Assembly: GCA_002414385.1 (NCBI GenBank)
Contig: DHZH01000008.1
Span: forward strand, 242,449 to 267,709
Origin: Gammaproteobacteria bacterium UBA5109
GTDB lineage: Bacteria > Pseudomonadota > Gammaproteobacteria > Pseudomonadales > Pseudohongiellaceae
Length of the DNA stretch: 25,261 nt
Direction of reading: 5' to 3'
Below are positions 15,025 to 22,660 of the stretch, piece after piece (position 1 is the first letter of the stretch; every line of letters starts with the position of its first letter). A program made the position numbers and the translations under genes. The notes beneath the pieces are model-generated. The model was not told the origin of the DNA and ran no database searches. It was given only the letters and a program-made list of their open reading frames with translations.

Positions 15025-15360
15025 CTAGGCACCGGACGCGTTGGCACAGTTTATACACTGACTGGCTTCGGGCAGGGCCTGCAAACGCCCTTCCCCGATT
15101 TCTTCACCACATAGTAAACAGATTCCATAATCACCACTTTCTATCCGCTGCAATGCCTGGCTGATCCGCTTTAACTCGACACGCCCTTCCTCATCCAGTG
15201 CATGGATTATTTCTTCATGCTCCAGTTCGGTAACCTGTTCACTGAAATCGGCGCTAACCGGCTCTTCACGATGATGAATATGGTCATGAGTGCGGGCCAC
15301 ACGCAACATGATTTCAGCCTGTTTCTCAAGTAAGCGTTGTTTAATCTTTTCCAGATCCAT
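15025..15360 (-). CDS. Short TraR/DksA-family zinc-finger protein
   Basis: A 111-residue protein with an N-terminal helical part (about 1-76), then a C4 zinc finger CLLC-x17-CINC (C81, C84, C102, C105) in the context GDYGICLLCGEEIGEGRLQALPEASQCINC, the DksA/TraR signature. Members bind the RNA polymerase secondary channel and alter transcription initiation, DksA doing so with ppGpp. It is shorter than DksA (about 150 residues). At the coiled-coil tip the DksA motif D-x-x-D-x-A is replaced by a region reading PVSADFSEQ, so its effect on polymerase may differ. It is monocistronic and convergent with the M14 gene, with 16 bases between their ends. Confidence 0.87.
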   Translation of the reverse strand: MDLEKIKQRLLEKQAEIMLRVARTHDHIHHREEPVSADFSEQVTELEHEEIIHALDEEGRVELKRISQALQRIESGDYGICLLCGEEIGEGRLQALPEASQCINCANASGA

Positions 15361-15561
15361 AGTTGCTCCGGTATCAGTTCTCTGGCATTAATTTACCGCC
15401 CAAACCAGGTTTTTATTAAATCCCGGTTAGCCTGATGAAAGAAAGCTGAGGTCGTAAACAGAAGTGTCTACTACCTGAGGGCATGTTTTACACTTGCTTA
15501 CATCTTAATCCAAATAAATATCCCGGGTAAAGACACTTTGATAGCTGCGTCAACAAGCGGA

Positions 15562-15590
15562 TTGACAGGCAACAGACCCGGGGCTAGGAT
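15562..15590 (+). promoter_or_regulatory. Sigma70-type promoter for the FAH-family gene
   Basis: A perfect TTGACA (15562-15567), a 17-base spacer and TAGGAT (15585-15590, four of six matches) form a good vegetative promoter. The expected start near 15597 leaves a leader of about 45 bases, with an AGGAAAT ribosome binding site before the TTG start codon at 15643. Confidence 0.65.
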
Positions 15591-15642
15591 TCATCTATTG
15601 TGAAGTGAATATCCAGCCTCCAACAATTCAGGAAATCCTATT

Positions 15643-16479
15643 TTGAAATATCTCAGTTTTATTCGCCCTGACAAACAATATTCAATCGGCAAACTGGAAA
15701 GTAATAAAGTCGTTGAGTTACTCGATACTGGCGGGGCATTCACTGATCTGAAAACTGTTATTGCCGCAAACAACCTTGAGAATCTTGAGGAAGGCGCTGT
15801 ATACAATCCGGAAGAAATTACTTTCCTGCCGCCTATCCTGAACCCTGACAAGATCATCTGTATCGGGCTGAACTATTCCAACCATATTCAGGAAACTGGC
15901 CGCAAGCAAGGAGCCAGGTATCCCGTTATATTTACCCGCTTTGCAGATACCTTGGTCGGACATGGTTCTCCAATTATTCAGCCTCGGCATTCTGACAAGC
16001 TGGATTATGAAGGAGAGCTGGCAGTAATCATTGGCCAGGGTGGCAGGGATATCCCTGAGGCAGAAGCATTTGAGCATATTGCCGGATACAGTTGCTTTAA
16101 TGATGCATCGGTACGGGACTGGCAACGACATGCCAGCCACTTTACTCCGGGCAAGAATTTTCCGGGAACCGGCGGCTTTGGCCCCTATCTGGTCACTCCT
16201 GATGAAATAGAAGATCTGGGCGCCCAGCAACTCAAGACCTGCCTGAACGGAGAGATAGTTCAGGATCAGCCGGTTGCCGACCTGATTTTTTCAGTACCGG
16301 AACTGATAGCCTACATCTCCAGTTTCACCCCACTGCGCAGTGGCGATTTAATCGTCACCGGAACTCCCGGCGGCGTCGGCTATGCACGGACTCCTCCGTT
16401 ATGGATGAAACCCGGTGATACCGTTGAGGTTACTGTTGGTGATATCGGCACACTGATCAACCCAATTGCTGCCGAGTAA
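15643..16479 (+). CDS. Fumarylacetoacetate hydrolase family protein
   Basis: A 278-residue cytoplasmic FAH-superfamily enzyme. Members hydrolyse or decarboxylate diketo or oxo acids in aromatic and other carboxylic-acid breakdown. The conserved core is present: ILNPDKIICIGLNYSNHIQE, the metal ligands E123 and E125 in LDYEGELAVIIG, D154 in SCFNDASVRDWQ, then GKNFPGTGGFGPYLVTPDEI and IVTGTPGGVGYARTPPLWMKPGD. Length is normal. The start codon is TTG at 15643, preceded by an AGGAAAT ribosome binding site and by a good promoter. The family is too broad to name the substrate. It may provide the intracellular step for the exported hydrolases encoded downstream, which is inference from neighbourhood. 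Confidence 0.92.
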   Translation: MKYLSFIRPDKQYSIGKLESNKVVELLDTGGAFTDLKTVIAANNLENLEEGAVYNPEEITFLPPILNPDKIICIGLNYSNHIQETGRKQGARYPVIFTRFADTLVGHGSPIIQPRHSDKLDYEGELAVIIGQGGRDIPEAEAFEHIAGYSCFNDASVRDWQRHASHFTPGKNFPGTGGFGPYLVTPDEIEDLGAQQLKTCLNGEIVQDQPVADLIFSVPELIAYISSFTPLRSGDLIVTGTPGGVGYARTPPLWMKPGDTVEVTVGDIGTLINPIAAE

Positions 16480-16513
16480 ATCCCATACTGCTGCCTGAAA
16501 TGATTTTTAGGTA

Positions 16514-16693
16514 GTGTCTCAGTTTGAATGCTGCTATTAAATTTAGTGATTGGCTGGCTTCTATATTTCGTGACCGTCTGGCGACAGGGATGTCGCCAGC
16601 TGAGCCTGTACAGGGATGTACGCTTTTTGGCGTGTCACGAAATATAGAAGCCAGCCAATCACGAATGCAACTTATCAATACAAACTGAGACAC
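16514..16693. mobile_element. MITE-like compound palindrome, 180 bp, with TA ends
   Basis: A 15-bp perfect terminal inverted repeat (TAGTGTCTCAGTTTG at 16512-16526 and its complement at 16681-16695) bounds the element. If the outermost TA pairs are target duplications, the element proper has 13-bp ends and spans 180 bp, as expected of IS630/Tc1-mariner-type MITEs. Inside, a perfect 29-bp inverted repeat (16546-16574 with 16634-16662) flanks two small hairpins that share the core ACAGGGATGT: a 9-bp stem at 16578-16599 and a 5-bp stem at 16608-16621, both with GGGA loops. There is no coding capacity. It sits in the 345-base gap between the FAH gene and the exported cassette; the remainder of that gap holds nothing else I can call. 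Confidence 0.75.
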
Positions 16694-16825
16694 TATCGGT
16701 TTTTAACTGCAATTGACAAAACCCCGCAACTCACTTAGTTTTTACCGACATAATAATTATTAAAAACCGGGCGGAGCGCTTGCTTCTCGAAGCTGTGCAC
16801 CGTTGTAACGGTCAAGGGGTTTGAC

Positions 16826-17683
16826 GTGTATAAACTTGCTTCCTGTATTGTATTCCTGTGTTCTGCCCTGACTTCAGCCTCTGCAATGGCCCAGGCCAAC
16901 CTGAGTGGTATATGGCTGGCAAACTATACTGAAGACCTTGCTGATCGCCGACCTGGTCCAGCACTGGGAGACTACGGCGGCCTGCCCCTCAACGAAGCAA
17001 ATCTCCTGCGCGCCAGAAGCTGGAATGCCTCTTTGCTTGGCCTGCCTGAATATCAATGCCGTGTACACCCTTCAGATTATGCCAACAGTCATAACAATAT
17101 TCGTATCTGGGAAGAGCGGAATCCTGACACTCTGGAACTGATTGCCATTCATACACAGCATTTCACCTGGCAGACGCACCGGGTAATCTGGATGGACGGG
17201 CGCGATCACCCCCCGCCCTACGCTGAACACACCTCCATGGGATTTTCTACCGGGGAATGGGTCGGACATCAGCTGAAAATAAAGACCACGCATCTCAAGG
17301 AAGGCTGGTTACGCAGAAACGGAGTTGCCCGCAGCGACCAGGCCACGGTCACGGAATATTTTATCCGTCACGGAGATTCCCTGAACTGGACCGTAATTGT
17401 CAATGACCCGGTCTATCTCGAAGAGCCCTTTATTCGTAACCGTGATTACTTTTATTCTACAGACACACAACCCGTGACCTACCCCTGCGAAAGCGTTGTC
17501 GAAATCGTGCATGAACCGGGCTATGTTCCTCATTATCTTATGGGCAACAACCCTGACCTGTTCGAATTTGCCGACACCTACGATATTCCATACGAAGCTA
17601 CACTGGGCGGCGCCCACACCATGTACCCGGAATACCGGGCAATCGCCCGTGAACTTCCCAGACCCAGTGAAATGCAGGATTAG
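16826..17683 (+). CDS. Exported protein of unknown function, homolog A of a duplicated family
   Basis: A 285-residue protein with a Sec signal peptide (YKLASCIVFLCSALTSASAMA). The mature N-terminus, ANLSGIWLANYTED, has the D/N-L-S-G-x-W opening common in exported lipocalin-like or beta-sandwich unknowns. The region TTHLKEGWLRRNGVARSDQATVTEYF...WTVIVNDPVYLEEPFI aligns well with a matching segment of the 243-residue protein two genes downstream, so the two are homologs. No catalytic motif stands out. The start is a GTG at 16826, supported by AAGGGGT about eight bases upstream and by the signal peptide. It is followed after nine bases by the MBL-fold gene, and the three genes form an operon. A broken TTGACA (16713-16718) without a matching -10 lies upstream. 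Confidence 0.75.
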   Translation: MYKLASCIVFLCSALTSASAMAQANLSGIWLANYTEDLADRRPGPALGDYGGLPLNEANLLRARSWNASLLGLPEYQCRVHPSDYANSHNNIRIWEERNPDTLELIAIHTQHFTWQTHRVIWMDGRDHPPPYAEHTSMGFSTGEWVGHQLKIKTTHLKEGWLRRNGVARSDQATVTEYFIRHGDSLNWTVIVNDPVYLEEPFIRNRDYFYSTDTQPVTYPCESVVEIVHEPGYVPHYLMGNNPDLFEFADTYDIPYEATLGGAHTMYPEYRAIARELPRPSEMQD

Positions 17684-17692
17684 GAGAAGCGG

Positions 17693-18616
17693 ATGAAGCA
17701 AATATTTACTAGCCTGGGTCTTATTCTGTGCCTGCTTTGTTCACCGGCTTTCAGTCAAGGGGATTTTGCCGATGTCGAAGTTCGAATCCTGCCAGTCCGG
17801 GATAATATTTTTATGCTGGTTGGTGCCGGTGGCAACATAACCGTGCAGACCGGAGATCAGGGAATACTGATCGTTGATACCCAGTTTGCCGGCATGTCTG
17901 ACAAGATTCTTGCAGCCCTGGCAGAGTTGTCGGATGCCCCGCTGCGCTACATTATCAATACTCACTTTCACGGCGACCATGTCGGCGGCAATGTACCACT
18001 GGCCCGCGCCGGTTCCAGAATAAGTGGTGGCAACATGCGTCGTGATGTCACCGGAGACACAGCTTCAGTCATAGCCCACGAAAGTGTACTGCTACGAATT
18101 ACCACCAGTAATGAAAACTTGATGGATCCGGACGGCTGGCCCACCAGCTCCTACTTTGCCGGGAAAAAGGATATTTACTTTAACGGTGAAGGAATTCGCA
18201 TCATGCATCAGCCTCGTGCCCATACGGACGGTGACAGCATCGTGTATTTCCGCCGATCTGATGTGATTGCAGTCGGAGATGTTTATCGCACTGATGCCTA
18301 CCCTTTTATCGACACCTCAGCCGGCGGCAGCATTCAGGGTTTACTGGATGCCGCCCAGAGTATAATCGATGAAATTATCCCGGTTTACGGACAGGATGGC
18401 GGCACGCTGGTTATTCCGGGTCATGGCCGACTCAGCAATCTTGGTGATGTCCTGAACTGGCGGGAAATGCTGACACTCATTCGAGACCGGGTGCAGGCCA
18501 TGAAGGATCAGGGCATGACTTTACAGGAAGTCATCGCGGCCCGACCCAGCCGTGATTTTGATCCACGCTATGGTGATAGTGAACGTTTTCTCACAGCCGT
18601 GTATGAAACGCTATAG
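17693..18616 (+). CDS. Exported MBL-fold metallo-hydrolase
   Basis: A 307-residue metallo-beta-lactamase-fold protein with a Sec signal peptide (MKQIFTSLGLILCLLCSPAFS). The metal motif HFHGDH (H91, H93, D95, H96) is in INTHFHGDHVGG. Further ligands are expected at H in MHQPRAHTDGDS, D in IAVGDVYRTDAYPF and H in VIPGHGRLS. Length and motifs fit the broad periplasmic MBL-hydrolase group that includes lactonase-like, SoxH-like and other uncharacterised members; this is not evidence for beta-lactam resistance. An AGGAG box lies just before the ATG. The gene sits between two homologous exported unknowns, nine bases after the first and about six to eighteen before the second, so it probably acts with them in the periplasm. 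Confidence 0.9.
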   Translation: MKQIFTSLGLILCLLCSPAFSQGDFADVEVRILPVRDNIFMLVGAGGNITVQTGDQGILIVDTQFAGMSDKILAALAELSDAPLRYIINTHFHGDHVGGNVPLARAGSRISGGNMRRDVTGDTASVIAHESVLLRITTSNENLMDPDGWPTSSYFAGKKDIYFNGEGIRIMHQPRAHTDGDSIVYFRRSDVIAVGDVYRTDAYPFIDTSAGGSIQGLLDAAQSIIDEIIPVYGQDGGTLVIPGHGRLSNLGDVLNWREMLTLIRDRVQAMKDQGMTLQEVIAARPSRDFDPRYGDSERFLTAVYETL

Positions 18617-18634
18617 TACAGGATGAATAATTCC

Positions 18635-19366
18635 ATGAAAATTATTACAACACTGATCCTTGGTCTGCTGACTCTTGGTTATCTACCACTTGCCCATTCC
18701 CAAAATGAAAATGCCCGGGCTCAGGCACCAATAGATATTACCGGCAACTGGGTTTCCCTGGTCACTGAAGGCTGGCGTTTGCGAATTCTGACTGGTGAAG
18801 CCGGTTATATCGGCGGGTATGAACTCACCGAGCTGGGCAGATCAGTCGCGGAATCCTGGGACCCGCAGGCCGATACAGCAAATGGCGAAGCCTGCAAATC
18901 CTATGGTGCCGGCGGACTGATGCGCCAGCCGACCCGGCTGCAGATTGACTGGGAAAATGACAATGTTCTGCGGATAGAAACTGACGCGGGGATGCAGACC
19001 CGTATGCTTAAATTTGGCTTGGCACAGGATGGCGAAGGTGCCGGTACCTGGCAGGGAGTCTCCAATGCACACTGGGAAGCGCATGGCCAGAACCCGGATG
19101 CTACTGCCAGCAATGGCACCCTGGCGGTAGAAACAGGTCACATGCGCTCCGGGTATTTGCTGCGCAATGGTATTCCTTACAGTGAACAGGCTGTCATGCA
19201 GGAATATTTTGAAATAATCCAGGGCGAAGACGGTACGGAGTATCTGGTCGTGGTTTCAATTGTTGAGGATCCGGTATTTCTGAGCGCTCCGGCAATCACC
19301 AGTTCAAATTTTCGTCGCGAAGCTGATGATTCCGGCTGGTCACCGACTGAATGTCTTGCCGACTAG
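18635..19366 (+). CDS. Exported protein of unknown function, homolog B of a duplicated family
   Basis: A 243-residue protein with a Sec signal peptide (MKIITTLILGLLTLGYLPLAHS). The mature opening IDITGNWVSLVTEGW parallels LSGIWLANYTED of the gene on the other side of the MBL gene. The C-terminal stretch TGHMRSGYLLRNGIPYSEQ...MQEYF...VVVSIVEDPVFLSAPAI matches the corresponding part of that protein, including a late Cys. They are paralogs that differ in the middle. ATG 18635 is preferred because an AGGA (18620-18623) lies about eleven bases upstream; an in-frame ATG at 18623 overlaps that box and would add four residues. Last gene of the three-gene cassette. Function unknown. Confidence 0.78.
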   Translation: MKIITTLILGLLTLGYLPLAHSQNENARAQAPIDITGNWVSLVTEGWRLRILTGEAGYIGGYELTELGRSVAESWDPQADTANGEACKSYGAGGLMRQPTRLQIDWENDNVLRIETDAGMQTRMLKFGLAQDGEGAGTWQGVSNAHWEAHGQNPDATASNGTLAVETGHMRSGYLLRNGIPYSEQAVMQEYFEIIQGEDGTEYLVVVSIVEDPVFLSAPAITSSNFRREADDSGWSPTECLAD

Positions 19367-19374
19367 TCCAGGCT

Positions 19375-20112
19375 TTAAAAAATAATACGTAGCATGCCCT
19401 GCATGGCTGACTCATTAAACCCGGAAATTCCGTTTTTATTATGCCAGTACAGGTATTCGATACCGAAATTTATTTGCTCACTGTACTTCCACAATAATTG
19501 TGGTTGTCCGTGGTAGTAACTGGGGCTGTTACCTTCGCCGTTAGCCGCATCAAGGAAACCTTCTACAGAAAAATTGTGCTCGCCAATAGTAAATGGATAA
19601 TTCCAACTCATGGATACTTGCTGAGTATGACCTGTAATGGTCGGATCATTGCGAATCATCAATGACATTTTAAAAAATATAAACCCGGGTAAATCCAGAT
19701 TGGTACTCAAACCAGCCAGATAAGTGTTCTTGCTCACACGCTTGTTGTGCACGTGATCGAATTCACCGATCAGGTAAAAATCTTCAAACAAACCATATGA
19801 CAATGGTTCATCACCCAGAATCTCACCCAGACTCAGGCGCGGTTGCCATTCCAGGTAAGTATTGCCGGCATTCTCAAAGTTACCGAGATGCGACATGTCA
19901 ATAAAAAAGAAGCTGTCTCCGAGATTCCAGTCAGTTGAGTGCTTGTAGGTTGCCACCAACTGATCATCCCTGCCACGACGATCAAAAGCATCAGAGTATA
20001 AAATTTCCAGCTGATGGCTACTCTGAGCAAGCAGCTTGAAGGGAATAATACTTAAAAGAAATACGCTGAAAAATGCCAAGACTTTGTAATGCGATAAAAT
20101 ACTTTTTTCCAT
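19375..20112 (-). CDS. Tsx-like nucleoside-type outer membrane channel
   Basis: A 245-residue outer-membrane beta-barrel protein: signal peptide (about residues 8-29, ending LLAQ), then alternating aromatic strands. Phrases such as HSTDWNLGDSFFFIDMSHL, YLEWQPRLSLGEILG and YGLFEDFYLIGEFDHVHN are characteristic of the Tsx/OmpK family, twelve-stranded channels for nucleosides and similar small solutes. The C-terminal residue is Phe (LRIIF), as expected for barrel assembly. It converges on the exported cassette with eight bases between the ends. A terminator separates it from the SMP-30-like gene upstream on the same strand, so it probably has its own promoter. The actual solute is unknown and could be the substrate of the surrounding hydrolases. 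Confidence 0.85.
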   Translation of the reverse strand: MEKSILSHYKVLAFFSVFLLSIIPFKLLAQSSHQLEILYSDAFDRRGRDDQLVATYKHSTDWNLGDSFFFIDMSHLGNFENAGNTYLEWQPRLSLGEILGDEPLSYGLFEDFYLIGEFDHVHNKRVSKNTYLAGLSTNLDLPGFIFFKMSLMIRNDPTITGHTQQVSMSWNYPFTIGEHNFSVEGFLDAANGEGNSPSYYHGQPQLLWKYSEQINFGIEYLYWHNKNGISGFNESAMQGMLRIIF

Positions 20113-20147
20113 GTTCTGCTCAAACCTGGGTTTACCCGGACATAAAA

Positions 20148-20183
20148 AAACAGAGCCAGACAGTAATACTGCCGGCTCTGTTT
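20148..20183 (-). terminator. Rho-independent terminator of the SMP-30-like gene
   Basis: AAACAGAGCC (20148-20157) pairs with GGCTCTGTTT (20174-20183). An inner CAGTA-A-TACTG hairpin (20161-20171) extends the stem. On the minus strand seven T residues follow (20150-20144). It lies 13 bases after the stop codon of the SMP-30-like gene. Confidence 0.85.
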
Positions 20184-20196
20184 AATGTTTAGTGAA

Positions 20197-21111
20197 TTAC
20201 AGTCTGATAAATGCCAGTGCGTTGTTTGGATTCATCGGAATCACCAACTGATGCTGGGTAGAGTCATAGCACATGGAAGCAGCACTTGGAATTCCTGAAG
20301 CTATCACTACAGCATCCTGGCCCGGTCTGATGCGGGAAACACTGCCGAAACGGACACTGCTGGTATATTTTGTGCCGTCAGGCAGAACCACGACACCATC
20401 ATTACCGGCTTCTGCTGAGTATTCTGTCAGAATCACCTCGCCGTCACGGTTAAAAGTAACAACAGCGTTGGTATTGATATTGACCACCACAACGTTGTCG
20501 TCGTTGTCCATTGCAACGCCATTGGGTCTGTCCAGCGCATCCCCCTGATAAAACACCGAGCTGTTGCCTTCAGGTGTTACTTCATAGATCAGGCCGTTAT
20601 TACTGTCTGAGATATATGCGGTGCCATCTGCTGCTACGCCGATTCCGTTCAAAAACCCTGCTCCCGGAACCTGAATCGAGTCCAGGGGCTGGCCACTTTC
20701 CAGGTCAAAAGAACGCAGATAACCCGAATCGACTGTGTACAACACGCCATTTCTGACTGCACTGCCAATCGGATCAACCAGGTCTAAACCATCACGTGTC
20801 GCGCCAATGAATCGGGGAGTATGAACACTGCCATCCGGGTTGATCAGGGAAACAAATCCATCCGCTTCTGCGCCCTCGCCCCGGTTACCGGCATTCATGG
20901 ATACAATCAGGTTTTTCTCGGCATCAAAAGTACAGCTTTCGGTAAAATGAAAACTGCCATAAACTTTCACATTATCTGACATGACAACATGTTCCCCGGC
21001 TTGATTGGTGGAACTCAGAGGAGCTCCTGCCTGGAATTGCTGTGCTGCTGCAGGTAATGCCATCAAGGCCATTATTGAAACGGCAAGTTGTTTTTTGAAC
21101 TGGTTTTTCAT
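20197..21111 (-). CDS. Secreted SMP-30/gluconolactonase-like beta-propeller protein
   Basis: A 304-residue exported protein with signal peptide MKNQFKKQLAVSIMALMALPAAA. The mature region carries six-bladed propeller repeats of SMP-30/NHL type: NGIGVAADGTAYISDSNNGLIYEVTPEGNS, RPNGVAMDNDDNVVVVNINTNAVVTFNRDG and NDGVVVLPDGTKYTSSVRFGSVSRI. Conserved Asn-Gly and Asp positions in these blades are those that bind calcium and substrate in lactonases of this fold. It could be a periplasmic lactonase, but simple scaffold roles are also known for such propellers. Its start at 21111 has an AAGGAG box just upstream. The NIPSNAP gene lies 37 bases upstream on the same strand and probably belongs to the same transcript. 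Confidence 0.82.
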   Translation of the reverse strand: MKNQFKKQLAVSIMALMALPAAAQQFQAGAPLSSTNQAGEHVVMSDNVKVYGSFHFTESCTFDAEKNLIVSMNAGNRGEGAEADGFVSLINPDGSVHTPRFIGATRDGLDLVDPIGSAVRNGVLYTVDSGYLRSFDLESGQPLDSIQVPGAGFLNGIGVAADGTAYISDSNNGLIYEVTPEGNSSVFYQGDALDRPNGVAMDNDDNVVVVNINTNAVVTFNRDGEVILTEYSAEAGNDGVVVLPDGTKYTSSVRFGSVSRIRPGQDAVVIASGIPSAASMCYDSTQHQLVIPMNPNNALAFIRL

Positions 21112-21148
21112 GTTTTCTCCTTAAGGTTTAATTTTTACTAGCTAATGC

Positions 21149-21541
21149 TTATTGCATGGGCGACCAGGGGGTCGACTCCATATAGACAGATTGAACACTC
21201 TCCACGATTTCGCCATCACGCTGTGATTCTTCTGCCACCTGTTGCCACTCCGGGTCAGTGGCGAAACTGCGCCAGTTGGCTGCCGCCGATTCGCGATCCG
21301 GATGCGAGACAATATAAATCAGTGTATGCCCTGCGAGTTCTTCATTTTGCGGCAACCAGTAAGCAATATTATGGATGCCGTGTTTCTCGAACAGACGCAT
21401 GGTATGGTTTTCGAAGCGCTCAAGTAAAGCCTCAAGGCGGCCCTCATGGCTGGTATAGGTGCGTAATTCATAGACATCTGCCTGGGTGGCTGTGCATAAG
21501 ATAAACCCCAGTGATGCCAGTATTATCCTGATTATTTTCAT
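21149..21541 (-). CDS. Exported NIPSNAP-family protein
   Basis: A 130-residue protein: signal peptide MKIIRIILASLGFILCTATQA followed by a single NIPSNAP domain. The family opening VYELRTYTSHEGRLEALLERFENHTMRLFEKHGI, the middle IAYWLPQN and the segment LIYIVSHPDRESAAANWRSFATDPEWQQV are all present. The fold is a ferredoxin-like dimeric alpha-beta barrel; bacterial members often sit in degradation or redox clusters, but biochemical roles are poorly known. Export is less common for the family. The open frame extends to 21712, but the ATG at 21541 starts the signal peptide. The gene is divergent from the NTF2-like gene and is followed by the SMP-30-like gene. Confidence 0.86.
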   Translation of the reverse strand: MKIIRIILASLGFILCTATQADVYELRTYTSHEGRLEALLERFENHTMRLFEKHGIHNIAYWLPQNEELAGHTLIYIVSHPDRESAAANWRSFATDPEWQQVAEESQRDGEIVESVQSVYMESTPWSPMQ

Positions 21542-21650
21542 TATTCGGTCCGGATAGTTTGGTATTTTGAGAGCGAATAATACCTTGCCAGCACTGCTTT
21601 GGGTATGCCGTCTGCTCAGGGCTGGTGTTTTGTATCCCCAGCGGGTGGCG

Positions 21651-21656
21651 TATACT
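21651..21656 (+). promoter_or_regulatory. Possible -10 element of the NTF2-like/esterase operon
   Basis: TATACT at 21651-21656 is a near-consensus -10, with a poor -35 (TTTTGT) 17 bases upstream. It is placed well for the gene starting at 21696, which has an AGGTGA ribosome binding site. The weak -35 suggests an activator, if it is real. Confidence 0.35.
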
Positions 21657-21695
21657 CGGCAGTCCTCGGAAAATAAATAAAACAGGTGACCCATT

Positions 21696-22640
21696 ATGGC
21701 TCCTTTCTGCAAAAAATTTATCGCACTCTTTTCGCTAATTCTGTTCAGTACTCAACTATTTGCTCAGGGCCGGATGACGGCACAGGAGCAGGCCAATCTG
21801 CAATTCGTTGACGAATGGTGGCGAACCGTCCTGTTGGGAGGCCGGCTTGATCAGGCTGCCGATTACATGGCGGAAGACTATATTCAGCACAACCCCAATA
21901 TCAGTACCGGACGCTCTGCCTTTGTCGACTTTTTCAGCAACTTCGCTCAGGAACGCCCGATTCCGGAAAGTATCAACCCTCCCCCGGTAATCCAGTTTGC
22001 CAAGGGTGATTACGTGGTCTTTGTCTGGGAGCGTGAGGGTCAGGATCCCAGTAGCGGAGAAACTTACCCGTACAATTTCTTTGATGTTGTCAGGGTTGAG
22101 GACGGCATGGTTGCCGAACACTGGGATTCCGTGTTCAGAACTCCCCCGCCTCCGGGCGCCCCTGTTATGCCGGTGAATCCGGGTATCGGCCCGATGCCGG
22201 TGGAACCTGCCTACAATGCCGCGGAGCGGGAAGTCATTGACCTGGTCAATATTGAAATGAAGGATATTCTGCAGTACCAACAGATCGACCTGGCAAGTGA
22301 AGTCATGGCCCCGGACTATATCCAGCATAACCCCAATGTCCCTGACGGCCGCGATGGTTTTGTTGAATTCTTCAGCCGCTTTGCCAATCCCCAGCCGGTT
22401 CAGGATGAATGGATCGACGAGCCCGAGCTGATTCTTGCCAGCGGCGATATTGTCCTGTACATGATGAAGCGTTATTCAGAAGACCCGACGCGTAACAACG
22501 AAGTCTACAAATGGAACTGGTTTGACATGTTCCGGGTTGAGGATGGCTGGATTCAGGAACACTGGGACATGGCAACCCGTGACAATAATGTGCCGGCCAG
22601 TGTAGAACGACCGGCAGGCTTTCGGGAATACAGTAATTAA
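21696..22640 (+). CDS. Exported protein with two tandem NTF2/SnoaL-like domains
   Basis: A 314-residue protein: signal peptide (about 1-24, ending LFAQ) and two homologous NTF2-like (SnoaL-type) domains at about 30-148 and 176-292, joined by a Pro-rich linker (149-170). Both domains repeat the same landmarks: DYIQHNPN with a following GR-x-x-FV-x-FFS-x-FA, then a beta-strand ending in R-VEDG-x-x-x-EHWD. Family members are small-molecule enzymes (isomerases, cyclases, hydrolases, dehydratases) or ligand-binding proteins. The conserved His-Asn and His-Trp-Asp positions are present in both halves, so both pockets may work. It is followed after 20 bases by the Tat-exported esterase and is probably co-transcribed with it. 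Confidence 0.86.
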   Translation: MAPFCKKFIALFSLILFSTQLFAQGRMTAQEQANLQFVDEWWRTVLLGGRLDQAADYMAEDYIQHNPNISTGRSAFVDFFSNFAQERPIPESINPPPVIQFAKGDYVVFVWEREGQDPSSGETYPYNFFDVVRVEDGMVAEHWDSVFRTPPPPGAPVMPVNPGIGPMPVEPAYNAAEREVIDLVNIEMKDILQYQQIDLASEVMAPDYIQHNPNVPDGRDGFVEFFSRFANPQPVQDEWIDEPELILASGDIVLYMMKRYSEDPTRNNEVYKWNWFDMFRVEDGWIQEHWDMATRDNNVPASVERPAGFREYSN

Positions 22641-22660
22641 GAGGAATAAAGGAACACAGT

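Noticed and set aside
16697..16769. CGGTTTTTAA / TTAAAAACCG inverted repeat just beyond the MITE-like element
   Set aside because: Arms are short, AT-rich and 53 bases apart, with no sign they belong to the element or form a terminator.
17693..18616. MBL-fold gene as a beta-lactamase resistance gene
   Set aside because: The HxHxDH motif is shared by the whole superfamily; the rest of the sequence and the context do not resemble known class B beta-lactamases.
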